A DNA stretch of 64,000 nt from Absicoccus porci (GTDB lineage: Bacteria > Bacillota_I > Bacilli_A > Erysipelotrichales > Erysipelotrichaceae). Below are positions 39,812-47,498 of the stretch, piece after piece. Position 1 is the stretch's first letter. Each line of letters begins with the position of its first letter. The notes beneath the pieces were generated by a model that did not search any database, was not told the DNA's origin, and saw only the letters and a program-made list of their open reading frames with translations. Made by a program: the position numbers and the translations under genes. The DNA lies in the NCBI RefSeq assembly GCF_003725415.1, contig NZ_RJQC01000004.1, positions 62,001 to 126,000 on the forward strand, written 5' to 3'.

Positions 39812-40752
39812 ACGACTTGATACTTCCTATTCAATTTATTTTGTTGCCAATCCACGATATTTTGTGCGGATTGTTGATTCATAGCTTGAAAGTTTTCGGT
39901 TGTGAATGGAGCTACATGTGGCGTCAATATCGCATTATCACAATCGATAAAAGGTGAGTCCGTACATGGTTCATGATCAAATACATCGATGGCAGCGCCA
40001 CGAATTTGATGTGACATCAATGCAGCTTTTAAAGCTTGCGTATCCACAATGGAAGCCCGGGCAATATTGATCAATACACTTTCTGGTTTCATCTTCGCAA
40101 GTTCTTCCTTGTCAATCATGCCTTTGGTTTGATTGGTCAATGGCACATTAATGGAAATATAATCACTGCTAGATAGTAAAGTATCCAAATCGGCATACTG
40201 CACATGATACATATTGTCCCATTCTTTATGGGGATGGCGGCAATAATAGACAATGTCCATCCCAAATGGATAGGCTCTTTTCGCAATTTCTTTACCTATG
40301 CCCCCAAAACCAATCAATCCTAAGCGTCGATTCTTAGCACCCATGCTCCTTTGTCGATGCCATAGGCCTTGATGCATTTCTTTATTTTCTTGATTGATAT
40401 TTCGCGCAAAATACAATAAAAAGGCCAAGGCATGTTCTGCTACGGCGGCTTCAACCAGTCCGGTAGTTCGTAATACGGCAATGTTGCGTTTCTGACAGGC
40501 AGATACATCAATATTATCGTAGCCAATGCCTCTTCGTGAAATCACTTGTAGATGGGAACAGGCATCCATGATCTTCGCATTGATGGGTTCGGGTCCACAA
40601 ATAACAGCTTGGGCATCTTGGATGCATTCGATCATTTGATTTGGATCCGCGCCTGGACCTAGATTCAAATAGGAATAATCAACAATTTCATTGCCTTTCA
40701 ATACTTGTTTGGCTTTTTCATCAAAATTTCGTCCTGTGATCACAATTTTCAT
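39808..40752 (-). CDS. D-2-hydroxyacid dehydrogenase (SerA-like)
   Basis: 314 residues with the NAD-dependent 2-hydroxyacid dehydrogenase fold: LGLIGFGGIGKEIAKRA Rossmann loop, catalytic Arg in INIARASIVD, Glu in DVFDHEPC and His in LTPHVAPF. No ACT regulatory domain, so it is not a full-length feedback-controlled SerA. Substrate could be phosphohydroxypyruvate, glyoxylate or another 2-ketoacid. ATG 40752 lies 2 nt after the stop of the flavin/ferredoxin gene; its 3' end overlaps kptA. The three-gene operon has no obvious shared pathway. Confidence 0.87.
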   Translation of the reverse strand: MKIVITGRNFDEKAKQVLKGNEIVDYSYLNLGPGADPNQMIECIQDAQAVICGPEPINAKIMDACSHLQVISRRGIGYDNIDVSACQKRNIAVLRTTGLVEAAVAEHALAFLLYFARNINQENKEMHQGLWHRQRSMGAKNRRLGLIGFGGIGKEIAKRAYPFGMDIVYYCRHPHKEWDNMYHVQYADLDTLLSSSDYISINVPLTNQTKGMIDKEELAKMKPESVLINIARASIVDTQALKAALMSHQIRGAAIDVFDHEPCTDSPFIDCDNAILTPHVAPFTTENFQAMNQQSAQNIVDWQQNKLNRKYQVV

Positions 40753-40754
40753 GT

Positions 40755-41363
40755 TTATCTTTGAACGATAGCTTGCACCGGACAAATTGGTTCGCATTGC
40801 CCACAATGCAGACAACGATTTTGATCAATTTGTGCGGGTGGGGCAACCGTACAATCAATACATTGTTGCGGACAAACTTGTAGACATTTACCACATTGAA
40901 TACAAGCCGATGTGATGAAATAGCCACTTGGTTTTGTTTTAACATCACCCAATTGGATCAATCCTCGAGTTATATAGGATGGATCACTGATATCAAAGAA
41001 TTGGCCTTCCCCTTTATCTAAAATAAATACTTGTAAGATATTGCGAGTATCTTTTGGATAGATCTTCTTCATATACGGATTCTTTTCAAAGATTTCATCC
41101 AACTTTTCATGACCAATATTGCGTACATGACCAGATAAAGAAATCGACTTCTGACCTTTGACACAAGAAAGACTGATATATTTTTGATTCATCAATTGTT
41201 CATAGAACACTTTGCCTTTGGCGGTTAAAAAATAGACACCTTTTTCATCATACAACATCATATCGATTACCCGTGTGATAGGATGTCCATTCTCATCGAT
41301 GGTTGCGACCACACAGGAGTGTATGTCTTCCACTAATATTCTTAAATAGTCTTTTGTTTCCAT
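40755..41363 (-). CDS. PNPOx-like flavin domain fused to 2x[4Fe-4S] ferredoxin
   Basis: 202 residues. Residues ~1-125 are a pyridoxamine 5'-phosphate oxidase-like split-barrel (VATIDENGHPITRVID, GVYFLTAKGKVFYEQL), a fold that binds FMN or F420/haem. Residues ~150-200 are a dicluster ferredoxin: CIQCGKCLQVCPQQC and CLHCGQCEPICPVQAI. The fusion suggests electron transfer between flavin and iron-sulfur clusters in an anaerobe; the electron donor and substrate are unknown. First gene of the operon leading to the hydroxyacid dehydrogenase and kptA. Confidence 0.85.
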   Translation of the reverse strand: METKDYLRILVEDIHSCVVATIDENGHPITRVIDMMLYDEKGVYFLTAKGKVFYEQLMNQKYISLSCVKGQKSISLSGHVRNIGHEKLDEIFEKNPYMKKIYPKDTRNILQVFILDKGEGQFFDISDPSYITRGLIQLGDVKTKPSGYFITSACIQCGKCLQVCPQQCIDCTVAPPAQIDQNRCLHCGQCEPICPVQAIVQR

Positions 41364-41432
41364 AGGGTCCCTCTATTTGTTTTACTATATTATACATGGA
41401 AACGGGTACGTTGCGTTTTTGGTTCCATTTGA

Positions 41433-41461
41433 TTGACGTACAATATGTTGTACATTATAAC
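41433..41461 (+). promoter_or_regulatory. yefM-yoeB promoter and YefM-type operator
   Basis: TTGACG (41433-41438), 17 nt, TATAAC (41456-41461). The spacer holds the perfect inverted repeat GTACAA-TATG-TTGTAC (41438-41453), with a TGTACA core at 41449-41454 like that bound by E. coli YefM. Autorepression by the antitoxin is expected. Confidence 0.7.
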
Positions 41462-41487
41462 AAAAGTAAATAAAGGAGGCATACATC

Positions 41488-41751
41488 ATGTTGGCTGTTA
41501 ACTATACCTCGCTTAGAAAGAATATGAAATCATATTTCGACAAAGTTGTGAATGAATATGAAACGATGGTCGTTACTCGTAAAAACAACGAAAATGTTGT
41601 CGTTTTATCGGAAGATACCTACAATAATCTAATGGAAAATATCCATGTATTAGGCAATAAAGAAAATTATGATTGGCTCACAGAATCGAAGAAGCAATTG
41701 GAAGAGGGAAATCAAAAAAAACATGATCTAATTGAGGATGCACATGAATAA
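41488..41751 (+). CDS. yefM: Antitoxin of the YefM/Phd family
   Basis: 87 residues. The N-terminus (NYTSLRKNMKSYFDKVVNEY, then VVTRKNNENVVVLSEDTYN) is the Phd/YefM DNA-binding fold; the acidic, flexible C-terminus would wrap the toxin. It represses the operon through the palindrome in the promoter and neutralises YoeB. GGAGG lies 8 nt before the ATG. The toxin frame begins inside its 3' end (ATG 41744). Intact although the toxin frame is broken, so it may persist as a solitary antitoxin. Confidence 0.9.
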   Translation: MLAVNYTSLRKNMKSYFDKVVNEYETMVVTRKNNENVVVLSEDTYNNLMENIHVLGNKENYDWLTESKKQLEEGNQKKHDLIEDAHE

Positions 41752-41997
41752 AGTTTTCACCAAAAATGGATGGATCGATTATCTATTTTGGCAAACGGAA
41801 GACAAGAAAACCTTAAAAAAATCAATCAGTTGATTAGAGATATCGAAAGAGATGGGAATGCTGGTATCGGCAAGCCCGAACCGTTGATTGGTGACTTTGC
41901 GGGATTTTGGAGTCGAAGAATCAATAGTAAAGATCGATTAATTTATCGATTGGATGAAAACAATATTTATATCATTGCTTGTAGATATCAAGCTTGA
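41744..41997 (+). pseudogene. yoeB: YoeB-type RNase toxin, split at an A7 run
   Basis: ATG 41744 overlaps the yefM stop and reads FTKNGWIDYLFWQTEDKKTL, a normal YoeB start, then reaches TGA near 41831. A -1 shift on A7 (41815-41821) joins it to INQLIRDIERDGNAGIGKPEP and FAGFWSRRINSKDRLIYRL, completing an 84-residue YoeB. Glu of KPEP and Arg of DRLIY match catalytic residues, but the C-terminus is CRYQA where E. coli has CRYHY, so the catalytic His and terminal Tyr are replaced. The run sits in the phase A-AAA-AAA, a slippery heptamer; slippage or simple inactivation are both possible. Confidence 0.75.
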
Positions 41998-42030
41998 CAA
42001 ACATTTCATTGGTTGCTAAATTTTAGACAA

Positions 42031-42116
42031 GGGAATGAGGTACTCCCGCGATTCGTTCGAAACTGCCATTCTGGCTGATGACTTCTGAAAAGAAGCCACC
42101 AGTCTTTTTTTATTTT
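42031..42116 (+). promoter_or_regulatory. Fluoride riboswitch (crcB motif) with terminator platform
   Basis: The aptamer core matches the fluoride class: GGGAATGAGG...CCC, AAACTGCC (42060-42067), loop, GGCTGATGAC, TTCTG. A terminator follows: CTTCT-GAAA-AGAAG (42082-42095) extended by CTGG/CCAG pairing, then seven T and more from 42104. The outer terminator strand overlaps the GGCTGATGAC segment, so ligand binding should favour read-through. The next gene is a CLC-F exporter, the usual partner. Confidence 0.88.
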
Positions 42117-42129
42117 TAGGAGAGCGCAT

Positions 42130-43317
42130 ATGAAAAACATCTACAAACACATTTTCCTTGCCTTAGTTGTGGGGCTCATCGTTGGGGCCATTGATGCCCT
42201 GTTTGGTCGTGTCCTTATTTGGATCACGGATTTTCGGACCATTCACTATCTATGGTTATTGCCTTTTTTACCGCTGGCCGGTCTTTTGATTACTTGGCTC
42301 TATCACCGTTTCAACAAAGAAAGCTTAGGTGGTATGACCTTAATTTTTGAAACTCGTTTAGACAAACGGAAAGATATTCCTTTAGCCTTGATTCCTTTAG
42401 TCATGGTCGGTACATGGATCACCCATCTATTTGGTGGAAGTGCCGGTCGTGAAGGTGTGGCCGTACAAATTGGTGCTACGATCTCTCATTGGCTAGGTAA
42501 GAAATGCCATCTGCCTGATAACAGTAAGATCCTTTTAGTTACGGGTATGGCGGCTGGTTTTGCCGGCTTGTTCCAAACGCCATTGGCCGCTACCTTCTTT
42601 GCGATGGAAGTTGTGATTGCGGGCTACTTGGATGTCTATGCCTTATTACCTGCCATTCTGGCCAGTTATGTGGCTTGTTTCACATCGAATTTTCTGGGTT
42701 TACCCAAATTTGCGATTGATCTACAATCCACTCTTTCATTACATTCTGTCCATGTGATTGGTTCTATCCTTATATTAGGCATTGCCTTTGGATTGACGGG
42801 ACGTCTCTTTGCGTCCGTTTTGGCCAAAGCCAAAACTTGGATGAAACATGCCTTTCCCAATCCGTATCGACGCATTGGTTTGGTTTCGATTCCGTTAGCC
42901 ATTGTTTTAATTCTGTTATTTGGTGGTCGGTACAGTGGCTTAGGTACCAATCTCATCACCAATAGTTTTACTCATCAAACCATCTATGCTTGGGATTGGA
43001 TCTTAAAATTAGGTTTGACCATTTTGACTCTTTCCATTGGCTTTCAAGGTGGTGAAGTTACCCCTTTGTTTTCGATTGGGGCAAGTTTAGGTGTTGTTCT
43101 TGGTTCCTTATTGGGATTGGATCCTCTGCTTTGTGCCGCTTTGGGCTATGCCGCTGTCTTTGGCAGTGCAACCAACACGCTTTTGGCACCCATCTTCATT
43201 GGTTTGGAAGTCTTTGGTGGTGTCAATATGATTCCTTTTACGTTGGTATGTATCATTGCGTATCTTGTCAATGGCAACCATTCCATTTATACTGCCCAAT
43301 CCAAAGTGATATACTGA
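42130..43317 (+). CDS. CLC-F fluoride/proton antiporter
   Basis: 395 residues with about ten membrane segments in the CLC fold. Residues 106-113 read GREGVAVQ, and the preceding loop is GGSA; canonical chloride CLCs have GREGP and GSGIP, so this is the fluoride-exporting branch. C-terminal GFQGGEVTPLFSIG and GSATNTLLAPIF are typical. It expels fluoride using the proton gradient. Controlled by the fluoride riboswitch directly upstream. AGGAG precedes the ATG. No CrcB/Fluc protein is encoded in the window. Confidence 0.9.
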   Translation: MKNIYKHIFLALVVGLIVGAIDALFGRVLIWITDFRTIHYLWLLPFLPLAGLLITWLYHRFNKESLGGMTLIFETRLDKRKDIPLALIPLVMVGTWITHLFGGSAGREGVAVQIGATISHWLGKKCHLPDNSKILLVTGMAAGFAGLFQTPLAATFFAMEVVIAGYLDVYALLPAILASYVACFTSNFLGLPKFAIDLQSTLSLHSVHVIGSILILGIAFGLTGRLFASVLAKAKTWMKHAFPNPYRRIGLVSIPLAIVLILLFGGRYSGLGTNLITNSFTHQTIYAWDWILKLGLTILTLSIGFQGGEVTPLFSIGASLGVVLGSLLGLDPLLCAALGYAAVFGSATNTLLAPIFIGLEVFGGVNMIPFTLVCIIAYLVNGNHSIYTAQSKVIY

Positions 43318-43338
43318 AACTAGAAATGAGGTGGTTAT

Positions 43339-44721
43339 ATGTCCATTGTTGGTGCAATCATGGTTCCTCATCCACCGATGATCTTACCCGAAGTTGGTCG
43401 TGTTGAAGAAAAAATCATTGAACCGACCATACAGGCCTATAAACAAGCAGCAGAATTTGTGGCCAATCTGCAACCAGAAACCATTGTGCTTTCTTCCCCT
43501 CACAGTATTATGTATTCCGACTATTTACATATTTCTCCTGGTACCCATGCCGAAGGTGATATGGCTCGATTTCGTGCACCTTCCGTTCATATCGAACGCG
43601 ATTACGATCAAGAATTGAGTCAACGAGTTTGTGATCTGGCCAAAGAAAATCATTTACCAGCTGGATATTTAGGACAACGGGATCCATCTTTAGATCATGG
43701 AACCATTGTTCCTTTGTATTTTGTGATGCAGAAATACACGAATTTCAAATTGGTTCGTTTGGGTATTTCTGGTATTTCACTAGCCGAACAGTATCATATT
43801 GGTATGTTGATCCAACAAGCCGCTAAAGAATTGAATCGACGTATTGTCTATATTGCCAGTGGCGATCTTTCTCATAAGTTAAAAGCCGATGGTCCCTATG
43901 GATTTGATCCAAATGGTCCAATCTATGATGAAAAAATCATGGATGTCTGTGGTCGTGGTGCTTTTGATGAATTGTTGACATTTGATCCAAATTTACTACA
44001 AAAGGCCGCTGAATGTGGTCATCGATCCTTTGTGATCATGGCCGGTGCTTTGGATCGATGCAAGGTGGAAGCACATGCTTTGAGTCATCAAGATGTAACG
44101 GGCGTTGGTTATGGCGTTGTTACTTTTCAAGTATTGGGTGAAGATCCACATCGTAATTTCTTGGATCAATTCGAAGCCCAGGATAAAAAACGCATCCAAG
44201 CTGAACGAGATCATGAAGATGCCTATGTTGCCTTAGCACGAAAAACTGTGGAATCCTATATTACCAATCGTACCGTTCCATCGATTGATGGTGTGCCACA
44301 AGAAATGCTTGCGAATAAAGCAGGGGTCTTCTGTTCCATTCATAAAGATGGTCGTTTGCGTGGATGCATTGGTACGATTGGTCCCACCAAAGAAAACATT
44401 GCCCAAGAAATCGTTGCGAATGCAATCAGTGCCGCTACACGTGATCCGCGTTTTGATCCGATTCAAAAACATGAATTGGCTAAGTTGTCCTATAGTGTGG
44501 ATGTGCTTTCCAAGCCTGAAAAAATAGATTCCCGTGATCAACTGGATGTCAAACGCTATGGTGTCATCGTTACCCACAACGAAAAGCGTGGTCTCTTATT
44601 ACCAAATTTGGATGGTGTCGATACGGTATCCGAACAAATTGCGATTGCGAAACAAAAAGCCGGTATTTGGGATGATGAACCTGTCGAACTACAACGGTTT
44701 GAAGTCGTTCGTCATTATTGA
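43339..44721 (+). CDS. Memo-AMMECR1 fusion (AmmeMemoRadiSam proteins B and A)
   Basis: 460 residues. Residues ~1-270 are a Memo/class III extradiol dioxygenase-like domain with metal-type His residues (VPHPPMI, SSPHS, ASGDLSHKL, GHRSF). Residues ~285-460 are AMMECR1, with signature GRLRGCIGTIG. The two parts often occur as separate proteins next to a radical-SAM enzyme; here they are one chain and the radical-SAM gene follows 8 nt later. The trio is widespread in bacteria and archaea but its reaction is not firmly established; RNA or protein modification has been suggested. Confidence 0.9.
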   Translation: MSIVGAIMVPHPPMILPEVGRVEEKIIEPTIQAYKQAAEFVANLQPETIVLSSPHSIMYSDYLHISPGTHAEGDMARFRAPSVHIERDYDQELSQRVCDLAKENHLPAGYLGQRDPSLDHGTIVPLYFVMQKYTNFKLVRLGISGISLAEQYHIGMLIQQAAKELNRRIVYIASGDLSHKLKADGPYGFDPNGPIYDEKIMDVCGRGAFDELLTFDPNLLQKAAECGHRSFVIMAGALDRCKVEAHALSHQDVTGVGYGVVTFQVLGEDPHRNFLDQFEAQDKKRIQAERDHEDAYVALARKTVESYITNRTVPSIDGVPQEMLANKAGVFCSIHKDGRLRGCIGTIGPTKENIAQEIVANAISAATRDPRFDPIQKHELAKLSYSVDVLSKPEKIDSRDQLDVKRYGVIVTHNEKRGLLLPNLDGVDTVSEQIAIAKQKAGIWDDEPVELQRFEVVRHY

Positions 44722-44729
44722 GGTGGATC

Positions 44730-45548
44730 ATGATTTGTCAAACTTGTTTTCGTCATTGTCAGCTTGAAGAAGGACAAATCGGATTTTGTCGAGCTCGTAA
44801 GAATCAATCTGGCCAAATTGTTTGTTGCAATTATGGGTATCTAACCGCTATGGCTATCGATCCCATTGAAAAGAAACCCTTGGCCATGTTTCATCCGGGC
44901 AGTACCATTCTTTCGATTGGTAGTTATGGATGTAACTTAGATTGTCCCTTTTGTCAAAACTATACGATTTCTAGACAAGACAATGCTGCTCAGGCAACTT
45001 TCGTCTTGCCAGAACAGATCTTACAGATTGCCAAAAATCACAAAGAGGATCGTATGATCGGGGTTGCGTATACCTATAATGAAATGTTGTGTAGTTGGGA
45101 ATATATACGAGATTGTGCGAAATTGATCCATGAAGCAGGTATGTTGAATGTCTTAGTTACCAATGGTACGGCAAGTCAAATGGTTTTGGATGCAATTCTT
45201 CCTTATATGGATGCGATAAATATTGATTTAAAAAGTTTTGATGCCAAAACATATGATTCGATTCTTCATGGCAATTTGGAACAAACAATGGCTTTTATTG
45301 AAAGAGCTGTACAATCGTGTCATATTGAAATCACCACTTTGGTTGTACCAGGGATGAATGATCGTGAAAGTGAAATAGATGCGATGACCCAATGGATTGC
45401 CAGTCTAAATCCTGATATTCCGTATCATTTAACGCGTTATTTTCCAAGATATCATATGGATACACCAGCAACTAATATTTCTACATTATATCGACTAAAA
45501 GATATTGCGAAAACTCATCTTCATCATGTATTTCTAGGAAATGTATAG
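44730..45548 (+). CDS. AmmeMemoRadiSam-system radical SAM enzyme
   Basis: 272 residues. Opens ICQTCFRHCQLEEGQIGFC, a Cys-rich stretch typical of PflA-like members of this system, then GSYGCNLDCPFCQN, the CxxxCxxC motif that holds the [4Fe-4S] cluster cleaving S-adenosylmethionine. TYNEMLCSWEY and DAINIDLKSFD are further family blocks. ATG 44730 has GAGGTGG directly upstream. Functionally tied to the fused Memo-AMMECR1 gene before it; substrate unknown. Ends at a terminator that overlaps its stop. Confidence 0.9.
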   Translation: MICQTCFRHCQLEEGQIGFCRARKNQSGQIVCCNYGYLTAMAIDPIEKKPLAMFHPGSTILSIGSYGCNLDCPFCQNYTISRQDNAAQATFVLPEQILQIAKNHKEDRMIGVAYTYNEMLCSWEYIRDCAKLIHEAGMLNVLVTNGTASQMVLDAILPYMDAINIDLKSFDAKTYDSILHGNLEQTMAFIERAVQSCHIEITTLVVPGMNDRESEIDAMTQWIASLNPDIPYHLTRYFPRYHMDTPATNISTLYRLKDIAKTHLHHVFLGNV

Positions 45549-45576
45549 GTCAGAGCTTGCTCTGGCCTTGTTTTTT
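45548..45576 (+). terminator. Intrinsic terminator after radical-SAM gene
   Basis: GGTCAGAG/CTCTGGCC 8-bp stem (one wobble; 45548-45567), CTTG loop, then TTGTTTTTT, which also supplies the -35 of the marR promoter. Confidence 0.85.
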
Positions 45577-45615
45577 AGACATATAGTTATATAATGTAAT
45601 TACTTTTTGTAATTA
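45568..45615 (+). promoter_or_regulatory. marR-MATE promoter with inverted-repeat operator
   Basis: TTGTTT (45568-45573), 16 nt, perfect TATAAT (45590-45595). Directly after it the perfect inverted repeat TAATTAC-TTTTT-GTAATTA (45597-45615) covers the expected transcription start, a classic MarR autorepression position. Confidence 0.7.
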
Positions 45616-45625
45616 GGAGTAGAAA

Positions 45626-46057
45626 ATGAACGAAAGAGAAATGTTTGATGCGTTGTATCTTGCCAAACGTATTTGGGAACTACAACCAGAATTACCATCT
45701 GGTTTAAGTTCAGGAAGTATTCATATCTTGGATTGCATCGATCAATTAAAAACGAAAAAAAGTGTGGTCTATGTCAGTGACATCAGTAATTTTTTAGAGT
45801 TGCCTCGTCCTGGCATCACCAAGGTCATTCGTCAGTTAGCCCAAATGGGCTATATCAAAAAGATAGCCGATGCGAAAGATCATCGTATGGTCCAAGTGGA
45901 ATTAACACCAAATGGGCAAGCTGTTGTCCAAAAGTATGTGACGGATTATTTTCAAACAATCGAAAAGAAGTTATCCAATGTATCGGAAACATCCATTCAT
46001 CAAATGGCACAAACCATTGAACAAATTTATCAAGTTTTATGTAAGGGGGAGAAATAA
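45626..46057 (+). CDS. MarR-family transcriptional regulator
   Basis: 143 residues of winged-helix MarR type: VSDISNFLELPRPGITKVIRQL recognition region (shown in part) and KKIADAKDHRMVQVELTP wing. It is transcribed with the downstream MATE pump (stop and start overlap, TAATG) and probably represses both through the 19-bp inverted repeat 11 nt before its start. A drug or bile-like inducer that the pump exports is the usual logic; none is identified here. Confidence 0.88.
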   Translation: MNEREMFDALYLAKRIWELQPELPSGLSSGSIHILDCIDQLKTKKSVVYVSDISNFLELPRPGITKVIRQLAQMGYIKKIADAKDHRMVQVELTPNGQAVVQKYVTDYFQTIEKKLSNVSETSIHQMAQTIEQIYQVLCKGEK

Positions 46058-47400
46058 TGGAACAAGATTCTTTATCGGATTTTACCGTGGGCAACATCCC
46101 AAAGAAAATCTTAGCATTCATGTTGCCAGTGTTAGGAGCTTTGATTCTTCAAGCCGCCTATGGTGCAGTTGATTTATTGGTGGTTGGCCAATTTGGAACC
46201 ACCGCTGGATTATCCGGTGTTTCTACCGGCTCACAAATATTGAATTTGATTACCCTGGTCGTAACGGGATCTTCCATGGCCGTTACGGTTTTGATCAGTC
46301 GGTATTTAGGGGAAAACCGTGCCGATCGTATCAATCGCTTATTGGGAGCTGCCTTTACTTTGTATGGATTGGTTGCCATTATCTTGTTTATTTTGATGTT
46401 TTTTGGAGCCTTAACGATTACGTATTTGATGCAAGCACCAAAAGAAGCCGTTGATCTAACGGCTCAATATATTCGTATTTGTGGTTCAGGTATCTTTTTT
46501 ATTGTGGCGTATAACTTATTAAGTGCGATCTTTCGTGGTTTAGGAGATAGTCGCTCCCCTTTGATCTTTGTTGGTATTGCCTGTATCATCAACATCATCG
46601 GTGATTTATATTTTGTAGCTGTACTCCATATGAATGTAGCTGGTGCGGCCTTGGCTACCGTTTTAGCGCAAGCTGTCAGTGTTGTCTTTGCGATTGGTTT
46701 ATTGAAACGGCGTGTTGCCGGCATTGAAGTAAAACGCAAAGATTTTGGCTTCAATGAAGAAACAGTCCATATCTTAAAAATTGGCATTCCTCTTGCCCTC
46801 CAAGATTTATTGACCCAGATTTCGTTTGTGATCGTCTGTGCGTTTGTGAATAGTTTGGGATTAACCGCTTCTTCTGGATATGGCATTGCCTGCAAGATCA
46901 TCAACTTTGCGATGCTTTTACCAAGTGCTTTGATGCAATCGAATGCTGCCTTTGTTTCGATGAATGTTGGTGCCAAAAAAGAAGATCGAGCCAGTCAAGG
47001 AACGAAAATATCCATTGCGATTGGCTTGGTATTTGGTTGTTTGGTTTTCTTATGTGTCTGGTTTTTTGGCGATAAAATGTGTGCGCTTTTCACCAAAGAA
47101 GCCATCGTCACAAAAGCCGCTTTTGAATACTTACGTGGGTTCTCGTTTGAAACAGTTGTTACGGCTATCCTGTTTTCATTACTTGGCTATTTCAATGGCC
47201 ATGAACGAACCCTTTGGACCATGACCCAAGGCATTCTTCAAACCTTTCTGGTACGAATTCCTTTTGCTTATTTCATGACCATTCAACAAGCTGGATTATT
47301 TATGATTGGTTTGGCTTCTCCATTGGCTACTACATTTGGAGTCCTATTGAATCTTGTCTATTTATTTCGATTTCGAAAACAAATTTCACTTACAAAATAA
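46057..47400 (+). CDS. MATE-family multidrug efflux transporter (intact)
   Basis: 447 residues with 12 membrane segments in two homologous halves; SDFTVGNIPKKILAFMLP, LLVVGQFGTTAGLSGVSTGS and FRGLGDSRSPLIFV are family blocks. Of three MATE genes in the window this is the only full-length one. Exports cationic compounds using sodium or protons. ATG overlaps the marR stop and shares the MarR-controlled promoter. A bidirectional terminator follows. Confidence 0.92.
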   Translation: MEQDSLSDFTVGNIPKKILAFMLPVLGALILQAAYGAVDLLVVGQFGTTAGLSGVSTGSQILNLITLVVTGSSMAVTVLISRYLGENRADRINRLLGAAFTLYGLVAIILFILMFFGALTITYLMQAPKEAVDLTAQYIRICGSGIFFIVAYNLLSAIFRGLGDSRSPLIFVGIACIINIIGDLYFVAVLHMNVAGAALATVLAQAVSVVFAIGLLKRRVAGIEVKRKDFGFNEETVHILKIGIPLALQDLLTQISFVIVCAFVNSLGLTASSGYGIACKIINFAMLLPSALMQSNAAFVSMNVGAKKEDRASQGTKISIAIGLVFGCLVFLCVWFFGDKMCALFTKEAIVTKAAFEYLRGFSFETVVTAILFSLLGYFNGHERTLWTMTQGILQTFLVRIPFAYFMTIQQAGLFMIGLASPLATTFGVLLNLVYLFRFRKQISLTK

Positions 47401-47445
47401 GTACTTCAATTTTTTCGATTTTCAGTATACTTATAGTTATGATCT

Positions 47446-47481
47446 AAAAAGACCGATGGTATCCAAACCATCGGCCTTTTT
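47446..47481. terminator. Bidirectional intrinsic terminator
   Basis: A 10-bp stem (47451-47460 with 47467-47476; one wobble) and 6-nt loop is flanked by five A on the left and five T on the right, serving the convergent MATE and trans-sulfuration genes. Confidence 0.9.
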
Positions 47482-47498
47482 GATTTAAACACCAATTT

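Noticed and set aside
46464..46976. 170-codon minus-strand frame within the intact MATE gene
   Set aside because: Antisense shadow; Lys/Ala/Thr-rich with no start signal or recognisable fold.
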